Assembly (NCBI GenBank): GCA_949106495.1
Contig: CARYZD010000002.1
Location: 77,690-141,689 of the forward strand
Direction of reading: 5' to 3'
Length of the DNA: 64,000 nt
Source: an uncultured Clostridia bacterium
GTDB lineage: Bacteria; Bacillota; Clostridia; TANB77; CAG-465
The notes beneath the pieces were generated by a model. The model was not told the DNA's origin. It saw only the letters and a list, made by a program, of their open reading frames with translations, and made no database searches. A program made the position numbers and the translations under genes. Position 1 is the first letter of the stretch, and each line of letters starts with the position of its first letter. Shown piece by piece: positions 33,314 through 41,181 of the stretch.

Positions 33314-33802
33314 CTATATTGTTATATACTCAATCTCATTTCCATGTTCTTTTATAATATTTTCAATATCTCTTGTTGCAATAAATATTGTTGATGTATT
33401 CTCATTTGGATGAACACCAATTCTTGTTTCATTTTTTATTTTATCATCTATAAAAACTTTAACATTTTTTTCATCATTATTTAATATTCCAAACGGAGAA
33501 ACACAGCCTCTAGTTAAGTTTAAATGTTTAATTAATCTTTCTTCTGACGCAAATGAAAGTCTAGTAGAATTTATTTTGTCTTTTAAAGCTTTCATATCTA
33601 TTTGAGTATCTTCTTTTGCAACAATTAAAAAATGATTTTTTCCTTTTTCATCTCTTAAAAATAGATTTTTAACTTCTGTTCCTTTTTCACTAATATTTAG
33701 TTTGTCTATATCTTCCATTGTATATACTGCTTCGTGTTCAACTAATTCAAACTCAATATTTTTTTCATTTAGTAATTTTACTATATCTTCTTTATTTACC
33801 AT
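33314..33802 (-). CDS. Prolyl-tRNA editing deacylase (ProX/YbaK family)
   Basis: Free-standing INS-like domains hydrolyse mischarged tRNAPro (Ala- or Cys-tRNAPro). The 162-aa protein has the family blocks VKNLFLRDEKGKNHFLIV with the conserved Lys near residue 45, RLSFASEERLIKHL, and GCVSPFGILND. The wording is closest to the ProX/PrdX (Ala-tRNAPro) branch; PrdX proteins also occur in proline reductase clusters, but no such cluster is here. The ribosome binding site is AAGGAGG and the gene is monocistronic. Confidence 0.9.
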   Translation of the reverse strand: MVNKEDIVKLLNEKNIEFELVEHEAVYTMEDIDKLNISEKGTEVKNLFLRDEKGKNHFLIVAKEDTQIDMKALKDKINSTRLSFASEERLIKHLNLTRGCVSPFGILNNDEKNVKVFIDDKIKNETRIGVHPNENTSTIFIATRDIENIIKEHGNEIEYITI

Positions 33803-33865
33803 GCTTATTCCTCCTTATATTTTGTACATTATATAATATTTTAGTATATTTTGCAAGGATATGAA

Positions 33866-33890
33866 AAAACACATACAAATGTATGTGTTT
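33866..33890 (-). terminator. Terminator of the 111-aa membrane protein gene
   Basis: The stem AAACACATACA / TGTATGTGTTT is followed on the minus strand by TTTTCAT, 8 bases past the stop codon. Confidence 0.85.
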
Positions 33891-33897
33891 AAATTTT

Positions 33898-34233
33898 TCA
33901 AAATAAAGAAATAATACCATTAATAATTAAAACAATAACAAATACCCAATTTAAAAAGCCAACTGTTTTGCATAAAAAAAGATAAATATTTACCATGTTC
34001 TTATCTAAAAAATCATATTGCTTTATTACTACAATGCTGGAAAATATACCAATTATGATTTCCATTATAAAAGTTGGCGGAGCCTTTTCTCCATCAAGAA
34101 CCACTTTATTTCTAAATATGCAAAGTGCCATACATAATACAATACATATTATTAGAACTACACCCAATATATCATACAGCATTTTCTCTGATTTAGTTAA
34201 GCTTTCTCTTTTTTCCATATATATTCCCCCCAA
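33898..34233 (-). CDS. Small membrane protein, 111 aa
   Basis: The product has three predicted membrane helices (about 22-43, 58-75 and 86-108). The start codon follows GGGGGGAATAT; an in-frame ATG five codons further in (MEKRESL) is a possible alternative. Its leader shares a block of about 30 bases with the leader of the next gene upstream (34784). Unknown family, perhaps an accessory membrane protein similar to the neighbours at 34293 and 34958. Confidence 0.7.
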   Translation of the reverse strand: MGGIYMEKRESLTKSEKMLYDILGVVLIICIVLCMALCIFRNKVVLDGEKAPPTFIMEIIIGIFSSIVVIKQYDFLDKNMVNIYLFLCKTVGFLNWVFVIVLIINGIISLF

Positions 34234-34242
34234 AAAACAAAT

Positions 34243-34276
34243 TATTATTTATGTTAATTTTTATAATGTATTTTTA
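34243..34276 (-). repeat. Shared leader block, copy 1
   Basis: The segment reading AAAATTAACATAAATA on the minus strand with its flanks matches the leader at 34800-34835 at roughly 27 of 32 positions. Confidence 0.5.
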
Positions 34277-34292
34277 GTTTATTATTCCTTAG

Positions 34293-34784
34293 TTAATCTA
34301 ATTTAGGAAACGCAAACATAATTCCTTTTGAAGCAAATGCTATAAATATAATCCAAACTAATAAATATTTTCTAAGCACATCAAATTTCCTCACATCATC
34401 ACTTTCAAAAATTGTCATTAAAGATACTATAGTAAGCATTGATTGAAGTAAAAACTCAAATAATTCTACCGAAGCTCCATGATTTAAAAAAAGTATTAAC
34501 TCAAATATACTTATAATAGTCATTTTTATGTACTTAGGTTTAATTAGTAATTCAATCGTATACAATAACATATTAATAAATAATGCTATTTCAACTAATT
34601 GTCCAACTACTCTATACCAATTATTTATATTATCTGCAGCATCAAGAGTAAGACAAAATGTTAAAATTGCAATTATAGCTATAGCTAACAAAGCTAAAAA
34701 GAACATAATAACCTTTCCAATAATATTTAATATTGATTTACAAACTTTCAATATTTTTTCCTTTTCATTTTTTCTCATTAGCAA
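34293..34784 (-). CDS. Membrane protein, 163 aa
   Basis: A small integral membrane protein with four predicted helices (about 23-46, 58-78, 87-110 and 138-157). The gene has a ribosome binding site (GGGAGGAAT) and a near-consensus promoter at 34867-34839. No separate terminator precedes the 111-aa gene downstream, so both may share a transcript. No conserved charged motif suggests an enzyme, and no family is recognised. Confidence 0.7.
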   Translation of the reverse strand: MLMRKNEKEKILKVCKSILNIIGKVIMFFLALLAIAIIAILTFCLTLDAADNINNWYRVVGQLVEIALFINMLLYTIELLIKPKYIKMTIISIFELILFLNHGASVELFEFLLQSMLTIVSLMTIFESDDVRKFDVLRKYLLVWIIFIAFASKGIMFAFPKLD

Positions 34785-34799
34785 ATTCCTCCCATAAAT

Positions 34800-34835
34800 A
34801 AATTTCTATTTATGTTAATTTTCATATTGTACTTG
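34800..34835 (-). repeat. Shared leader block, copy 2
   Basis: The 5' leader of the 163-aa gene, similar to 34243-34276, lies between its -10 element and ribosome binding site. Confidence 0.5.
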
Positions 34836-34838
34836 TAT

Positions 34839-34867
34839 ATTATAGCATATTCGATATCTTATGTAAA
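34839..34867 (-). promoter_or_regulatory. Promoter of the 163-aa membrane protein gene
   Basis: TTTACA (34867-34862), a 17-base spacer and TATAAT (34844-34839). Confidence 0.82.
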
Positions 34868-34902
34868 GTTTAATTTTAAATTTTAACCTATTTAAACAAG
34901 AA

Positions 34903-34932
34903 AAAGTACATACAAATTAATGTATGTACTTT
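34903..34932 (-). terminator. Terminator of the 101-aa membrane protein gene
   Basis: The perfect 12-bp stem AAAGTACATACA / TGTATGTACTTT is followed on the minus strand by TTCTTG. Confidence 0.85.
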
Positions 34933-34957
34933 TAAATCTATCTATTATTTCATTTAA

Positions 34958-35263
34958 TTATCCAATAAAAAGTATTATTCCACTTGCTATTAATACAAGT
35001 CCAAAAATAAACAATATTCCTCTTGTTACAAATCTATTTTTATTAATTGTATAAAATAATATAGTACTAATAGAACAGATTGCTGCAAGTATTAACCAAT
35101 AAGAAAATAAGCTTGATGCAAGCCCTATCATAAATACTATAAGATATACCATAAAAATCGCAACAGCGGGTACCACTATACTCAATAAAATCATAATTAA
35201 TATATTATCTTTAATGTTTTTCATAAACACATCACTCCTAAAATAAAATTTTATTTTTGTCAA
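34958..35263 (-). CDS. Small membrane protein, 101 aa
   Basis: Three predicted membrane helices (about 19-42, 47-66 and 78-100) make up nearly the whole protein. The gene is framed by a clear promoter (35312-35284) and a terminator. The start at 35263 has AGGAGTGATG upstream at 7-9 bases' distance when the internal ATG (MKNIKDN, 35224) is not used; that internal ATG follows no ribosome binding site. A start at 35263 reading MTKIKFYFRSDVF is AT-rich leader-like, so the true start may still be the internal one. Unknown function. Confidence 0.6.
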   Translation of the reverse strand: MTKIKFYFRSDVFMKNIKDNILIMILLSIVVPAVAIFMVYLIVFMIGLASSLFSYWLILAAICSISTILFYTINKNRFVTRGILFIFGLVLIASGIILFIG

Positions 35264-35283
35264 TATTTATTTAAGTTTCATTA

Positions 35284-35312
35284 TTATATCACAGTTTTTA
35301 TTTTATGTAAAG
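35284..35312 (-). promoter_or_regulatory. Promoter of the 101-aa membrane protein gene
   Basis: TTTACA (35312-35307), a 17-base spacer and TATAAT (35289-35284). Its closeness to the annotated start at 35263 argues that the internal ATG at 35224 (after AGGAGTGATG) may be the real start. Confidence 0.82.
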
Positions 35313-35333
35313 TTTTTTGCGCTATTTATATTA

Positions 35334-35363
35334 AAAAGTACATGTAAATTAATACATGCACTT
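35334..35363 (-). terminator. Terminator of the GNAT pseudogene
   Basis: The stem AAAGTaCATGT / ACATGcaCTTT is followed on the minus strand by TTTAATA, just past the stop at 35372. Confidence 0.75.
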
Positions 35364-35371
35364 TACTTAGT

Positions 35372-36833
35372 TTAAATATTTTCTATTAAACCGTTAACTT
35401 TTGAATAATAATTTAAATTCCATAAGTTATTATTGATATAATATGAATTTAATCTTACACCATTTAGTTTAGCTACTTTTTCATGTAGTTTTAAAGATGG
35501 AATATTAAATTCAAATACAGCACTTGTTACACTAGCAAATCCTACCGAAAATAATTCATCATAAAATCTATTAATAACTATTGTTCCTAGTCCTTTATGT
35601 TGTATCATTGGATTTACTCCAATTTCAATTTCTGCATTTTTACCATTTGCATTAGTTCTTAATATATTTATATATCCAGCATAATTATTTTCTTTATCTA
35701 AGATGATATAAGTGTAATTCATAAAAGCTTTAAATAGTCCATAATTTTCATTTCCTTTTTGTAACATATATTTGTCTTCACCTAAAGGAATAGTAAATTG
35801 ATTTCTATTTTGCATTGCTTTTATATGTCCTTCTAAAACATAATCTACACTTATATTTTCTTTTTCTAATACTTTTGGAGAGATAAGCTTAAATCCATTT
35901 TGTAATTCAATATTCTCTTCTATTTCTTTCTTTTTAGTATCTAATAAAGAAACTGGAATTGATTTATTTTCTGGAATAATAATATCTTCTCTCTTTTTCA
36001 TATTTGGAATATGTTGAAACATGAAATTTGATTCAATATTATTTTCACTGCATGCACCAAAAGGAATTAAACCATAATACTCCATTTCAGTTTTTGCTAT
36101 CAAGTCAATCATATTCTTATTGCTACCATTTACTACAAACATGACATTATATACATTAAGTTCATGCACATAATTAATATAATCATTAATTATACTGGGT
36201 AATTCACTTGCTATAATAGCATTTTTATATAAGAATATATTTAAGTTTGCTCTTCTATTCGCCCAAATAAGATTGCTAAGTCCTATTATACCAATCTTTT
36301 TATCATTTATTTTTATTGTAAATGACATTTGTAATTTTGGTATTGAATAATACTTAGATAAATCTTCTAAAATTTCTTCTGATACGCTTGAAACCAAGTT
36401 TTTATTTGAAATAGTCACATTACTGTTTGAATCAACAATTTCATTTTTTTGGATTTTGGCTATTTTACCGTTTTATATATATAAGTTCTTTTATGTTAGT
36501 TATATTTAATGATTCACTTATATATTTTTTAAATACATCTAATATTTCATCTCTATCTTTATTACTTAAATTAGTATTTGTTTCAAATCTAATAGATGAA
36601 CTATTATTTTTAGCGTCAATATTAAATAATCCAATGTAACCTATATACTTGTCTTCTTTATTAGTTATTGCTGCTCTTGAAGTTGTAGGCATACTTTTAA
36701 AAATTGTTTCTGTCTCCTCGTCTGAAAGATTAGAATTTTTTTGAATTAATTTTTTTGATACATCTTGATATGCATCAAAGCTCCCGATTAAATATTTTTT
36801 TGTTTCTAGTTTAGAAATAAAATCCTTTCTCAT
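35372..36833 (-). pseudogene. Frameshifted multi-domain GNAT acetyltransferase gene (about 486 aa if repaired)
   Basis: The ATG at 36833 (ribosome binding site AGGAGGG) starts a 122-aa frame with a GNAT-like strand block (KYIGYIGLFNIDAKNNSSSIRFETNT) that stops at 36465. A second frame of 348 aa from a GTG at 36418 has no ribosome binding site and its frame is already open upstream (NGKIAKIQKNEIVDSNSN). Deleting one base in the AAAA before the first stop (T run 36471-36474) joins them. The repaired protein would contain up to three GNAT-like units, the last being the best conserved (RimJ/RimL type: AEIEIGVNPMIQHKGLGTIVINRFYDELF). The acetyl-CoA loop there, QHKGLG, is intact, so the 348-aa part could be active if translated. 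Confidence 0.72.
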
Positions 36834-36881
36834 AAAACCCTCCTATATTAATATTTTGGTATCTTTTTTTCTACACCTTTA

Positions 36882-36910
36882 ATTATATCACACTCCATAC
36901 TTTATGTAAA
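36882..36910 (-). promoter_or_regulatory. Promoter of the GNAT pseudogene
   Basis: TTTACA (36910-36905), a 17-base spacer and TATAAT (36887-36882). Confidence 0.82.
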
Positions 36911-36931
36911 GTTTTGCACTATTAGGTATAT

Positions 36932-36961
36932 AAAAAGTGAGCCCTATTGGCTCACTCATTT
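36932..36961 (-). terminator. Terminator of typA
   Basis: The stem AGTGAGCC / GGCTCACT with the loop CTATT is followed on the minus strand by TTTTTATATA. Confidence 0.92.
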
Positions 36962-36966
36962 TAATT

Positions 36967-38778
36967 TTATTTACCTTGTTGTCTAAATCTTTTTGTTGGG
37001 TCTAATATTTTCTTTCTTAATCTAATGTTTTCTGGTGTAATTTCAACTAGTTCATCATCTCCAATAAATTCTAAAGATTGCTCTAAAGACATTTGTTTTG
37101 GTGGAACAAGTTTTAACGCGTCATCACTACCAGATGCTCTTGTATTTGTTAAGTGTTTTTCTTTACATACGTTTATTGTTAAATCTTCACTTCTAGAGTT
37201 TTCTCCAACAATCATACCAACATATACTTCAGTACCAGGAGTAATGAATAATGTTGATCTTTCTTGTGCTTGGAATAGTCCATATCCTGTTGCTTTTCCT
37301 TGTTCAAAGGCAATAACTGCTCCTCTTTGACGAGTTGTCATATCACCTTTATATGGTTCAAATCCACAGAATGTATGGTTCATTATACCATTACCTTTAG
37401 TATCAGTCATAAATTCTCCTCTATAACCAATAAGTCCACGTGCTGGTATTTTAAATTCAAGTCTTGAGAAACCTGCTTGTGAATGAGACGCTGCCATATT
37501 AGTCATTTCACCTTTTCTAAGTCCTATCTTCTCCATAACAGCACCAACAAATTCTTCTGGAACATCTATTGTTAAATTTTCCATAGGTTCACATTTAACA
37601 CCCTCAATTTCTTTAAATATAACTGTTGGTCTTGATACTAAAAGTTCAAATCCTTCTCTTCTCATATTTTCAATTAAGATTGATAAATGTAGCTCTCCTC
37701 TTCCTGATACTTTAAAGCTGTCAGAAGAATCAGTATCTTCAACTCTTAATGATACATTCTTTTCTAATTCTTTATATAATCTATCTCTTAAATGTCTTGA
37801 TGTAATAAACTTACCTTCTTTTCCTGCAAAAGGTCCATTATTTACACTAAATGTCATAGAAACTGTAGGCTCATCTATATCTACAAATTCTATTTTTTCA
37901 GGATTATTAACATCTGCAATTGTTTCTCCAATTTCGATTCCAGTAACACCTGTTACTGCAACAATATCTCCACAATAAGCAGCATCTGTTTCAACTCTGT
38001 TTAATCCTTCATATGTATATAGTTTTCCTATTTTTACATTTTCAGTATGTCCATCTTTTTTACAGATTGCAATTGTTTCTCCATTGTGAATTGTTCCTCT
38101 TTCAATTCTACCAATACCAATTCTTCCTGTATACTCATCAAAATCTATATTACTTACAAGCAATTGTAAAGGTTCATCTTTAGAACCATTTGGTTCTGGA
38201 ACTGTTTCGACAATTGTATCAAATAATGGTTTCATATCTACATTTTCATCATCAAGTGATAATTTAGCAAAACCATTTTTTCCAGAAGCATAAACAACTT
38301 TAAAATCTAATTGTTCATCTGAAGCATCTAAATCCATAAATAATTCTAATATTTCATCTTCAACTTCTTGTGGTCTTGCTCCTGGTCTATCTATTTTATT
38401 TATTACAACTATTGGTACAAGATTTAGTGCTAATGCTTTTGCAAGTACAAATCTTGTTTGTGGCATTGGTCCATCAAATGCGTCTACAAGTAATATAACA
38501 CCATCTACCATTTTAAGTACACGTTCAACTTCTCCACCAAAATCTGCATGTCCTGGTGTGTCAACTATATTAATTTTTATATCATTATAATTAATAGCAG
38601 TATTTTTTGAAAGAATTGTTATTCCTCTTTCTCTTTCAAGGTCATTTGAATCCATTACTCTTTCTTCAACTTGCTCGTTTTGTCTAAATGTACCACTTTG
38701 TCTAAGAAGTGCATCAACAAGTGTTGTTTTACCATGGTCAACGTGAGCAATAATTGCAACATTTCTTAAATTTTTCAT
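36967..38778 (-). CDS. typA: Ribosome-associated GTPase TypA/BipA
   Basis: TypA is a translational GTPase of the EF-G family involved in ribosome assembly and stress response. I placed the start at the ATG at 38778 (MKNLRNVAIIAHVDHGKTT), since AAAGGGAG lies about 10 bases before it; a GTG seven codons upstream would put the ribosome binding site inside the gene. The 603 aa match the usual 600-615. Motifs G1 AHVDHGKTT, G2 RERGITI, G3 DTPGHADF, G4 NKIDRPGAR are present, followed by the EF-G-like domains and the TypA-specific C-terminus with DALKLVPPKQMSLEQSLEFI. Confidence 0.96.
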   Translation of the reverse strand: MKNLRNVAIIAHVDHGKTTLVDALLRQSGTFRQNEQVEERVMDSNDLERERGITILSKNTAINYNDIKINIVDTPGHADFGGEVERVLKMVDGVILLVDAFDGPMPQTRFVLAKALALNLVPIVVINKIDRPGARPQEVEDEILELFMDLDASDEQLDFKVVYASGKNGFAKLSLDDENVDMKPLFDTIVETVPEPNGSKDEPLQLLVSNIDFDEYTGRIGIGRIERGTIHNGETIAICKKDGHTENVKIGKLYTYEGLNRVETDAAYCGDIVAVTGVTGIEIGETIADVNNPEKIEFVDIDEPTVSMTFSVNNGPFAGKEGKFITSRHLRDRLYKELEKNVSLRVEDTDSSDSFKVSGRGELHLSILIENMRREGFELLVSRPTVIFKEIEGVKCEPMENLTIDVPEEFVGAVMEKIGLRKGEMTNMAASHSQAGFSRLEFKIPARGLIGYRGEFMTDTKGNGIMNHTFCGFEPYKGDMTTRQRGAVIAFEQGKATGYGLFQAQERSTLFITPGTEVYVGMIVGENSRSEDLTINVCKEKHLTNTRASGSDDALKLVPPKQMSLEQSLEFIGDDELVEITPENIRLRKKILDPTKRFRQQGK

Positions 38779-38815
38779 TTTTAATATTCTCCCTTTCACA
38801 TAAAATAATTAAAAT

Positions 38816-38837
38816 AACCTAAAATAATCTTTAGGTT
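38816..38837 (-). promoter_or_regulatory. Hairpin in the typA leader
   Basis: AACCTAAA / TTTAGGTT with a 6-base loop is followed on the minus strand by ATTTTAATTATTTT. It resembles a weak intrinsic terminator placed between the promoter and the gene. The leader also has a short unusually G+C-rich stretch (GGCCGGGTAAG) just before it. Confidence 0.5.
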
Positions 38838-38875
38838 ACTTCTTACCCGGCCATTTCACGAAAATAGTCTTTAAT

Positions 38876-38904
38876 ATTATACAACTTTTTTTAATAAATG
38901 TCAA
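38876..38904 (-). promoter_or_regulatory. Perfect consensus promoter of typA
   Basis: TTGACA (38904-38899), a 17-base spacer and TATAAT (38881-38876); the leader is about 90 nt. Confidence 0.88.
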
Positions 38905-38923
38905 TATTTTACATTATATCCGC

Positions 38924-39358
38924 TTACTTATTCTCAAATAATTTTTTCATAGTTTCATATGAATTAATTAGGCTTTCTTTTTCTTCATCACTTAAATCAT
39001 TCCATTTATTTTTATATCTTTTATTTAATATATCATTAAGTTCAGTTATTACCAATCTTCCGTTTCTTGTAAGTGAAACATCTACAACTCTTTCATCAAA
39101 TTTTTTTCTAAGTCTTAATGTATATCCTTTTTGTTCTAATCTTTTGCACTGAGCTGACATATTACCTGTATCCATACTCATTTTTTCGCTTAAATCTCCT
39201 ATTGTTAAAGCTCCATCTTCAAATAGTACTGCAAGTATTTGATATTGTAAATATGTAATCTTATGCTTATAACAATATGGTCTTAATTCTTCTTGTATTG
39301 CACTATCAATATCTCTATTATATTTATCTATTAAATTTTTATATGTAATAAAATTCAT
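38924..39358 (-). CDS. MarR-family transcriptional regulator
   Basis: A 144-aa winged-helix regulator with N-terminal helices, a helix-turn-helix (LTIGDLSEKMSMDTGNMSAQCKRLEQKG, about 51-78) and the beta wing (LRLRKKFDERVVDVSLTRNGR) with the conserved D-x-R motif (DERVV). It has its own promoter and ribosome binding site (AGGAGG). No obvious target gene is adjacent on the same transcript, so it may act elsewhere or on itself. The signal is unknown. Confidence 0.92.
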   Translation of the reverse strand: MNFITYKNLIDKYNRDIDSAIQEELRPYCYKHKITYLQYQILAVLFEDGALTIGDLSEKMSMDTGNMSAQCKRLEQKGYTLRLRKKFDERVVDVSLTRNGRLVITELNDILNKRYKNKWNDLSDEEKESLINSYETMKKLFENK

Positions 39359-39416
39359 GTTTTCCTCCTAAAAATATAAAGCAGCAAATATCTTGATATA
39401 TATTTGTACTTCACAT

Positions 39417-39445
39417 ATTATATAACATACAATATAAATAGTCAA
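39417..39445 (-). promoter_or_regulatory. Promoter of the marR gene
   Basis: TTGACT (39445-39440), a 17-base spacer and TATAAT (39422-39417). Confidence 0.82.
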
Positions 39446-39448
39446 GAA

Positions 39449-39478
39449 AAAAGAACTGTAAATTAATACAATTCTTAT
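39449..39478 (-). terminator. Terminator of the 247-aa gene
   Basis: The stem AAGAAcTGTA / TACAaTTCTT is followed on the minus strand by TTTTTCTTG, 16 bases after the stop at 39494. Confidence 0.8.
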
Positions 39479-39493
39479 TTCTAGCATATTAAG

Positions 39494-40237
39494 TTATTTT
39501 ATATATTTCATAGCGTTTTCCATTATTTCTTTATTTGGAAAAAGTGGTTTTATAGTATATTTTGTAAGTTTACAATATTTTGCGATAGTCTCTCCCCACA
39601 AGTCACCATACTCAATGCTAATTCTTCCATCATCCTTTTTATTTACTAAATAGTTTGTCATAATATTAGAATACGCACATATTTCAGTTTTGTTTAGATT
39701 ATTTAAAGACTGTACATCAAATCTAGTCTTTAACTGGCTTTTCTCACGAATTACTTTAACTGAATTTCTTATACTAATTATTAATCTGTATTTTGAATTT
39801 TTATTATAAGATTTAAAATCATCTTCTCTATACTGTAATAATTCTTCTAAAAATGTATAAGTGTTAGTGTTATATTTGTCTTTATAATTTTCCTCAATCA
39901 AATTAAACATTGCTATTTTCCAATTACACATATCATTAAATAGTTTTCTAAAGTTACATACAGTCATATAAAACAATTCATTAAGTAATTCTAACTTTTC
40001 TTTACTATTTAAGCAATACTTACTAATATTAGTATCTAGTAAACAAATACACTTTTCATCTTTTCCGTTATCTTTTAAATTAATTTTTTCTATTTTAATT
40101 TTTATATCCTCTTTAATAAAGTCTATTTTTATATTTCCTGTTATAATTATTCTGCCATTTTTAATAGTGAATGGATATACTACAAATTTTGTGTTCTGCT
40201 TCGCCTTTTTTATGTTTTGGATTTTCACTTTTATCAT
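39494..40237 (-). CDS. Hypothetical protein, 247 aa, paralog of the next gene
   Basis: The start is the ATG at 40237 with AGGAGGTG upstream. The protein is soluble, Lys-rich, with no signal peptide. It is distantly related to the product at 40394-41044: both have a beta-rich N-terminal 60 residues, then (N-[SD]-x-E-K-L-x-x-L-x-E-[LI]-F-Y) near residue 75, then a Q-Y-x-x-x-D-F-x-x-Y-N-K stretch near 140. Gene, promoter and terminator form a self-contained unit, as with its paralog. I recognise no family; the N-terminal FVVYPFTIKNGRIIITGNIKID suggests a small beta domain. Confidence 0.75.
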   Translation of the reverse strand: MIKVKIQNIKKAKQNTKFVVYPFTIKNGRIIITGNIKIDFIKEDIKIKIEKINLKDNGKDEKCICLLDTNISKYCLNSKEKLELLNELFYMTVCNFRKLFNDMCNWKIAMFNLIEENYKDKYNTNTYTFLEELLQYREDDFKSYNKNSKYRLIISIRNSVKVIREKSQLKTRFDVQSLNNLNKTEICAYSNIMTNYLVNKKDDGRISIEYGDLWGETIAKYCKLTKYTIKPLFPNKEIMENAMKYIK

Positions 40238-40288
40238 AAAAAACACCTCCTAAATTATTTTTTGGTTCATATATTATTAAGTGAATAT

Positions 40289-40317
40289 AGTATACCCTGT
40301 TTATGTAAAATTGTCAA
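40289..40317 (-). promoter_or_regulatory. Promoter of the 247-aa gene
   Basis: TTGACA (40317-40312), a 17-base spacer and TATACT (40294-40289). Confidence 0.85.
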
Positions 40318-40319
40318 TA

Positions 40320-40350
40320 AAAGGGTACTGAACTTTTTTCAGTACCTTTA
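40320..40350 (-). terminator. Terminator of the 216-aa gene
   Basis: The stem AAgGGTACTGA / TCAGTACCTT with an AT-rich loop is followed on the minus strand by TTTATTG. Confidence 0.8.
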
Positions 40351-40393
40351 ATATTAAATCATCTTTATTTATTTTTATATATCTTTCTTTTTA

Positions 40394-41044
40394 TTACCGC
40401 ATAAAATCTAATATTTCATAAGTAATCATATAAAAAGAATAATTATAACAATATGGATAATATGCAAATGTTTCATTATCATTATACATAACTTTTTTAG
40501 CCTCAAGAACTCCTCTAAATCCATTTGATTTAAGATATTTTATAAGTATTTTTTTATATACTTCTATTTCTTTTTTAGAATAATCAAATATAGGGTCAAG
40601 TTCTAAAAATGTTAATTTAATATTATTTGCTTCAACTATTTTATTGTATGAGAATTTAATATGTGATAGTATTTTTTCTTTTTTATTATATTGGTCAAAA
40701 TCTAATTTATCATATTGCATTATACTCTCAATAATGCTTAATCTTGGATTTTGCTCTATATTCTCATCTATGAAAATATACTCCTCTATGTGTTCAGTAG
40801 TATAATTTTTGCTATATCTACATTCAGTTATACAAAAACAATAAAAAATTTCCTTTAAAACAACTAGCTTTTCATCATTATTAAGTGGCTTTCCTAAATT
40901 TACTCTTATTGTCTTTTTCTGCCTATCTATAATTAGCTTTCCTTTAAATATCTCATTATTAGTTTTTAACGATATTTCAAAATAAATGGGACTACAACAT
41001 GTAGTAAGTCTTTTTGACTTTAAAATTTTAACTTTACTTTTCAT
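40394..41044 (-). CDS. Hypothetical protein, 216 aa, paralog of the gene at 39494
   Basis: The start is the ATG at 41044 (MKSKVKI), with AGGAGGGG five bases before it. The protein shares the layout of the 247-aa product: NNDEKLVVLKEIFYCF aligns with NSKEKLELLNELFYMT, and QYDKLDFDQYNKKEK with QYREDDFKSYNKNSK. It has a Cys-rich patch early on (TTCCSP) and an aromatic C-terminus (YYPYCYNYSFYM). The two genes probably arose by tandem duplication and have diverged strongly. Unknown function. Confidence 0.75.
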   Translation of the reverse strand: MKSKVKILKSKRLTTCCSPIYFEISLKTNNEIFKGKLIIDRQKKTIRVNLGKPLNNDEKLVVLKEIFYCFCITECRYSKNYTTEHIEEYIFIDENIEQNPRLSIIESIMQYDKLDFDQYNKKEKILSHIKFSYNKIVEANNIKLTFLELDPIFDYSKKEIEVYKKILIKYLKSNGFRGVLEAKKVMYNDNETFAYYPYCYNYSFYMITYEILDFMR

Positions 41045-41124
41045 AAATACCCCTCCTTTAATATTGATTAGTAGGCTCAAAGAAGTTAAATTATTTATTC
41101 TTTTTTCATCAATTGTGTCTGATT

Positions 41125-41153
41125 ATTATACCACTGTAAAAATAAAAAAGCAA
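41125..41153 (-). promoter_or_regulatory. Promoter of the 216-aa gene
   Basis: TTGCTT (41153-41148), a 17-base spacer and TATAAT (41130-41125). Confidence 0.72.
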
Positions 41154-41159
41154 GAAAAA

Positions 41160-41181
41160 ATAGCACCTTATAGTGCTACTT
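41160..41181 (-). terminator. Terminator of cmk-plsC
   Basis: The stem AGCACctta-type pairing (TAGCAC / GTGCTA) is followed on the minus strand by TTTTTTC. It overlaps the end of plsC at 41176. Confidence 0.82.
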
